From Saccharopolyspora_C sp040643635 (GTDB lineage: Bacteria; Actinomycetota; Actinomycetes; Mycobacteriales; Pseudonocardiaceae): 64,000 nt of DNA. The notes beneath the pieces were generated by a model, which saw only the letters and a list, made by a program, of their open reading frames with translations, was not told the origin of the DNA and did not search any database. The stretch covers positions 12,320 to 76,319 of the forward strand of contig NZ_JBEYUS010000026.1 in NCBI RefSeq assembly GCF_040643635.1, in the 5' to 3' direction. Both the position numbers and the translations under genes were made by a program. Shown in pieces: positions 60,836-64,000 of the stretch. Numbering within the stretch: the first letter of the stretch is position 1; every line of letters begins with the position of its first letter.

Positions 60836-61633
60836 TCAGACCGCCACCGGCGCCTTGATGCCCGGGTGCGGGTCGTAGCCGTCGACCGAGATGTGCTCGT
60901 AGGTGTAGTCGAACAGGCTTTCCGCCGGCTTCAGGTCCAGCCGCGGGAACGGCCGGGCGTCCCGCGCGAGCTGGGTGCGGACCTGTTCCTCGTGGTTGTC
61001 GTAGATGTGGCAGTCCCCGCCGGTCCACACGAAGTCGCCGACGCCGAGCCCGACCTGCTCCGCGATCATGTGCGTCAGCAGCGCGTAGCTGGCGATGTTG
61101 AACGGCACGCCGAGGAAGAGGTCCGCGCTGCGCTGGTACAGCTGGCAGGACAGCCGCCCGTCGGCGACGTAGAACTGGAAGAACGCGTGGCACGGCGGCA
61201 GCGCCATCCGCGAGAGCTCGGCGACGTTCCACGCGGACACGATGATCCGCCGGGAGTCGGGGTTCTCGCGCAGCGTGCGCAGCACCTCGGAGATCTGGTC
61301 GACGTGGCCGCCGTCCGGCGTCGGCCAGGACCGCCACTGCACGCCGTAGATCGGGCCGAGGTCGCCGTCGGGGGCCGCCCACTCGTCCCAGATCTTCACG
61401 CCGCGCTCCTGCAACCAGGTGGCGTTCGGGTCGCCGCGCAGGAACCACAGCAGTTCGTAGGCGACCGAGCGGAAGTGCACCTTCTTCGTGGTGATCAGCG
61501 GGAAGCCGTCGGAGAGCCGGTAGCGCAGCTGGTGCCCGAAGATCGACCGGGTGCCGGTGCCGGTGCGGTCCGCCTTGCGGGTGCCGTCGTCGAGCACGTG
61601 GCGGAGCAGGTCTTCGTACTGCGTGTCAGGCAT
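60836..61633 (-). CDS. thyA: Thymidylate synthase
   Basis: A 265-residue, folate-dependent ThyA that methylates dUMP to dTMP. The start ATG at 61633 (MPDTQYEDLLRHVLDDG) removes unrelated upstream residues; TACGCT at 61641-61646 lies 13 bases upstream without a ribosome binding site, suggesting a leaderless message. Key segments are DRTGTGTRSIFGHQLR, ITTKKVHFRSV, the catalytic Cys in MALPPCHAFFQFYV, LYQRSADLFLGVPFNIASYALL (dUMP site) and GGDCHIYDNH. Forms an operon with folA. No thyX is seen in this window. Confidence 0.97.
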   Translation of the reverse strand: MPDTQYEDLLRHVLDDGTRKADRTGTGTRSIFGHQLRYRLSDGFPLITTKKVHFRSVAYELLWFLRGDPNATWLQERGVKIWDEWAAPDGDLGPIYGVQWRSWPTPDGGHVDQISEVLRTLRENPDSRRIIVSAWNVAELSRMALPPCHAFFQFYVADGRLSCQLYQRSADLFLGVPFNIASYALLTHMIAEQVGLGVGDFVWTGGDCHIYDNHEEQVRTQLARDARPFPRLDLKPAESLFDYTYEHISVDGYDPHPGIKAPVAV

Positions 61634-61725
61634 GCCGTCGAGCGTAGACGAGCAGCTCCCGATCACCGCGGCGCCCGAACGCCCGCTCCGGGGCGGCGGG
61701 CGGTGTCGACGGCCGAGCACGGCGC

Positions 61726-61753
61726 GGGCGAGCGGGACCGGCCCCGCTCGCCC
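61726..61753 (-). terminator. Terminator-like hairpin after xthA
   Basis: Eleven-base perfect arms (GGGCGAGCGGG / CCCGCTCGCCC) with a six-base loop lie 32 bases past the exonuclease stop at 61785 and ahead of the thyA promoter. Confidence 0.6.
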
Positions 61754-61784
61754 GGAAGCCGACGACGGGGCGCCGTGCGCGCGA

Positions 61785-62582
61785 TCAGCGGTCGTAGGTG
61801 ACGGTGACCGGGGCGTGGTCGCTCCAGCGCTTGTCGTACGACGGCGCCTTCTCGACCACGGCGGAGGTGGCCAGCTCCGCGAGTCCCGGCGTGGCGACCT
61901 GGTAGTCGATGCGCCAGCCGGAGTCGTTGTCGAAGGCCTTCCCGCGGTAGGACCACCACGAGTACGGGCCGGGCCCTTCGGGATTGCGCGCGCGGAACAC
62001 GTCGACGTAGCCGAGTTCGTCGAAGACGCGGCTGAGCCATTCCCGTTCCTCCGGCAGGAATCCCGCGGATTTCCGGTTCGCCTTCCAGTTCTTCAGGTCG
62101 TCCTCGCGGTGCGCGATGTTCCAATCGCCGCACACCAGCACTTCGCGCCCCTCCTCGCGCGCGCGGTCGCGCAGCGAATCGAGGTGCGGCAGGAATTCCG
62201 CCATGAACCGCTCCTTCTCGTCCTGGCGTTCCGTGCCGACCTCACCGCTGGGCAGGTAGAGGCTGGCGATGACGAGTCCGGGCAGTTCGATCTCCGCGTA
62301 GCGCCCGCTGTCGTCGAATTCGGTGCTGCCGAATCCGATCCGGGACGCGGTGGGCTCCACCCGCGAGTACAGCGCGACCCCGCTGCGGCCCTTGGCGGCG
62401 GCGGGCGCGAGCAGCGGGAACCAGCCGTCCGGTTCGAGGACGGCCGCGGGCAGCTGCTCCGGTTCGGCGCGGGTCTCCTGCATGCAGACCACGTCGGCGC
62501 CGGTTCCGGACAGCCACTCGACGAATCCCTTTTTCGCGGCGGCGCGCAATCCGTTGACGTTGACGGTCGAGACGGTGAACAC
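61785..62582 (-). CDS. xthA: Exodeoxyribonuclease III (AP endonuclease)
   Basis: A 265-residue endonuclease/exonuclease/phosphatase fold enzyme for base excision repair. Metal and catalytic residues sit in STVNVNGLRAA (Asn), VCMQETRAE (Glu), IASLYLPSG (Tyr), VCGDWNIAHREDDLKNWKAN (Asp/Asn pair), WRIDYQVATPGL and SDHAPVTV (catalytic Asp-His). GTG 62582 has TAGGCT exactly 12 bases upstream (62589-62594) and no ribosome binding site, so a leaderless message is likely. A strong hairpin follows the gene. Confidence 0.96.
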   Translation of the reverse strand: MFTVSTVNVNGLRAAAKKGFVEWLSGTGADVVCMQETRAEPEQLPAAVLEPDGWFPLLAPAAAKGRSGVALYSRVEPTASRIGFGSTEFDDSGRYAEIELPGLVIASLYLPSGEVGTERQDEKERFMAEFLPHLDSLRDRAREEGREVLVCGDWNIAHREDDLKNWKANRKSAGFLPEEREWLSRVFDELGYVDVFRARNPEGPGPYSWWSYRGKAFDNDSGWRIDYQVATPGLAELATSAVVEKAPSYDKRWSDHAPVTVTYDR

Positions 62583-62588
62583 GCGGCG

Positions 62589-62594
62589 AGCCTA
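62589..62594 (-). promoter_or_regulatory. -10 element of xthA (leaderless)
   Basis: On the minus strand TAGGCT lies 12 to 7 bases before GTG 62582. Confidence 0.55.
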
Positions 62595-62750
62595 TCGATC
62601 CGCACCGACGATCGGGCATTGCGTGCGACGCGGTCGGGCGCCGATACTGTTCCGGCTGGGGTGACTGGGGATTCACCGGGGATGTTGATCATGTGCGTTC
62701 GACCTGCTGGAACGGTTCACAACCTTCGCGGGCGGCGCGGTGAGATGGGC

Positions 62751-62756
62751 TAGACT
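62751..62756 (+). promoter_or_regulatory. -10 element of the XRE/DUF5753 regulator gene
   Basis: TAGACT lies just four bases before the ATG at 62760, too close for that ATG to be the start, and about 80 bases before GTG 62838, which has its own strong ribosome binding site. This supports a leader of about 75 bases. Confidence 0.55.
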
Positions 62757-62837
62757 GCCATGCCGGGTAACGGTGCGTACCGCTGGTACGACTATCTGTC
62801 GATGGAAACGACCGTGCGTGATTCGGGAGGTCTGGAC

Positions 62838-63716
62838 GTGACCACGGATGGTGCCGCGAGTGGCGGCCCCACCGCGCGTCGCCTGGTTCTGGGGAGCCAG
62901 TTGCGCCGGTTGCGCGAGGCCAGCGGCATCTCCCGCGACGACGCGGGGTACGAGATCCGCGGTTCCGGGTCCAAGATCAGCCGTCTCGAACTCGGCCGGG
63001 TCGGGTTCAAGGAACGCGACGTCGCCGACCTGCTGACCCTCTACGGGGTGTCGGACGAGGGCGAGCGGAGCTCCTTCCTCGACCTGGTCCGCCAGTCCAA
63101 CCAGCCCGGCTGGTGGCACCGCTACAACGACCTCGTCCCGTCCTGGTTCCAGGACTACGTGGGACTCGAGGAGTCGGCGTCCCGCATCCAGACCTACGAG
63201 ATCCAGTTCGTGCCCGGCCTGCTGCAGACCGAGAACTACGCGCGCGCCATCTCCAGCCAGGGGCGGCCGGAAGCCGTCGAGGAAGAGGTGGAGCGCCGGG
63301 TGCGGCTGCGGATGCACCGCCAGCGCCTGTTCACCCAGCCGAACGCCCCGCGGTTGTGGGCGGTGATCGACGAATCCGTGCTGCACCGGCCGATCGGCGG
63401 CGTCGACGTGTTGCGCGAGCAGATCGACCACCTGCTGGAAGTGATCAAGCTGCCGACGATCTCGCTGCAGGTGCTGCCGTTCGACCTCGGCCGCTCCGGG
63501 GCGGAGGGCGCGTTCACGATCCTGCGGTTCGCCGAGCAGGAGATCCCGGACATCGTCTACCTGGAGCACCTCTCCGGCGCGCTGTACCTGGACAAGCCGG
63601 AGGACGTGGAGCTCTACAGCAAGGTCAGCCACCGGCTCGCGGTCGACGCGCAGACGCCGGAGGCCACGCGCAAGACCTTGCAGGCCGCGCGCAAGGCGCT
63701 CGGCGACGCCGGTTGA
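62838..63716 (+). CDS. XRE-family regulator with DUF5753 domain
   Basis: A 292-residue regulator. GTG 62838 follows GGGAGG at seven bases, a better start than ATG 62760. The N-terminal helix-turn-helix (LVLGSQLRRLREASGISRDDAGYEIRGSGSKISRLELGRVGFKERDVADLL, residues 16-66, in part) is followed by the DUF5753 ligand-like domain with YVGLEESASRIQTYEIQFVPGLLQTENYARAI and the late FDLGRSGAEGAFTILRF. In actinomycetes such regulators usually sit beside a small DUF397 gene; none is seen within the 160 bases downstream. The family often acts in development and antibiotic regulation; the target is unknown. Confidence 0.9.
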   Translation: MTTDGAASGGPTARRLVLGSQLRRLREASGISRDDAGYEIRGSGSKISRLELGRVGFKERDVADLLTLYGVSDEGERSSFLDLVRQSNQPGWWHRYNDLVPSWFQDYVGLEESASRIQTYEIQFVPGLLQTENYARAISSQGRPEAVEEEVERRVRLRMHRQRLFTQPNAPRLWAVIDESVLHRPIGGVDVLREQIDHLLEVIKLPTISLQVLPFDLGRSGAEGAFTILRFAEQEIPDIVYLEHLSGALYLDKPEDVELYSKVSHRLAVDAQTPEATRKTLQAARKALGDAG

Positions 63717-63735
63717 CCGCGCAGCCCTCTGTTTC

Positions 63736-63756
63736 GTGAGTTAGCTCACAGTTTTT
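63736..63756 (+). terminator. Weak terminator-like hairpin with T tract
   Basis: GTGAG-TTAG-CTCAC followed by AGTTTTTCC lies 20 bases after the regulator stop. The stem is only five bases, so the call is tentative. Confidence 0.35.
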
Positions 63757-63877
63757 CCAGATCCGTGACGCGGGCTCCCGCGATGCTCGATCCTGCACGA
63801 AGCCATATGCAGGATTAATCTGCGATTGTGCCCGCAACAGCTCGACGCTCCGTGATCACCGGTGGCCCCTGCGTCAC

Positions 63878-64000
63878 CTACCCGGGCGTCCGTGCGGCTG
63901 CACGTCTGGCGGGGATCACGCCGTGCCGGATCACCCAGAACCGCAGCAGTGTGACGAACAGCTCACGTGCGATGATCAACACCGTGACCCACCACGGCAG
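63878..64000 (-). pseudogene. pgsA-like CDP-alcohol phosphatidyltransferase, 3' end apparently truncated
   Basis: The minus-strand frame entering from the right edge reads LPWWVTVLIIARELFVTLL then RFWVIRHGVIPARRAAARTPG and a TAG stop. The part up to GVIPA fits PgsA (phosphatidylglycerophosphate synthase), where a loop and two further membrane helices should follow; here the frame ends within ten residues of that point. Other frames downstream do not continue the family sequence, so this looks like a truncated gene rather than one recent frameshift. The rest of the gene, with the metal-binding CDP-alcohol motif, lies outside the window, so I cannot exclude a shorter functional variant. Confidence 0.6.

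Overview
The window is high-GC actinobacterial chromosome. Gene order, very GC-rich third codon positions, frequent GTG starts and many starts that look leaderless point to the Pseudonocardiales, most likely a Saccharopolyspora-like organism; the genus is an inference from gene content, not a match. A core gene order is shared with Mycobacterium tuberculosis as I remember that genome: amiA1/amiB1, deoD (pnp), pmmB, upp, the Rv3311 homologue, add, deoA, cdd, sdhCDAB, then the dacB, yihY and trpS block. Accessory modules are inserted between these landmarks.

Layout. 1-5.3 kb: a partial gene, an AbiEi-like protein, two coupled M20 amidohydrolases, a small membrane protein and a lipoprotein, all on the minus strand. 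5.4-11.5 kb: a complete seven-gene Mrp/Mnh cation/proton antiporter operon in which every junction is a 4-base overlap. 12-17 kb: a membrane Ser/Thr kinase, purine nucleoside phosphorylase, phosphomannomutase and a flavodoxin-fold protein. 17.6-21.9 kb: a small conserved protein, a glycosyltransferase, a Doc/antitoxin pair with a clear operator, uracil phosphoribosyltransferase and a zinc dehydrogenase. 22-26.4 kb: a trypsin-nSTAND-propeller protein followed by a Trypco1-like partner. 26.4-29.7 kb: deoC with two aldehyde dehydrogenase genes, the second only half length. 29.9-36 kb: a PadR/HAAS pair, an SMI1/KNR4 protein, the Rv3311-like protein, adenosine deaminase and a long coiled-coil protein. 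36-43.4 kb: thymidine phosphorylase, cytidine deaminase and a BMP-type nucleoside ABC importer. 43.8-47.3 kb: succinate dehydrogenase. 47.4-50.6 kb: a tightly coupled three-gene cassette (HEPN-like protein, KGGVGR-motif ATPase, P-loop ATPase) that looks like an undescribed conflict/defence system. 50.7-64 kb: a regulator with a divergent SDR and tautomerase, a DD-carboxypeptidase, YihY, trpS, a subtilisin-like protease, an HD hydrolase, thyA-folA, exonuclease III, an XRE/DUF5753 regulator and an apparently truncated pgsA at the right edge.

How the genes work together. Nucleoside salvage dominates. The BMP importer would bring nucleosides in; Add, Cdd, Pnp and DeoA deaminate and phosphorolyse them; Upp recovers uracil; the phosphomutase could handle sugar phosphates; DeoC splits deoxyribose-5-phosphate to glyceraldehyde-3-phosphate and acetaldehyde; the adjacent aldehyde dehydrogenase can oxidise the acetaldehyde. 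ThyA and FolA supply dTMP. The most notable non-coding signal is a family of five structured intergenic repeats (14.7, 17.1, 33.1, 37.4 and 55.0 kb) whose stem arms vary between copies while staying paired.
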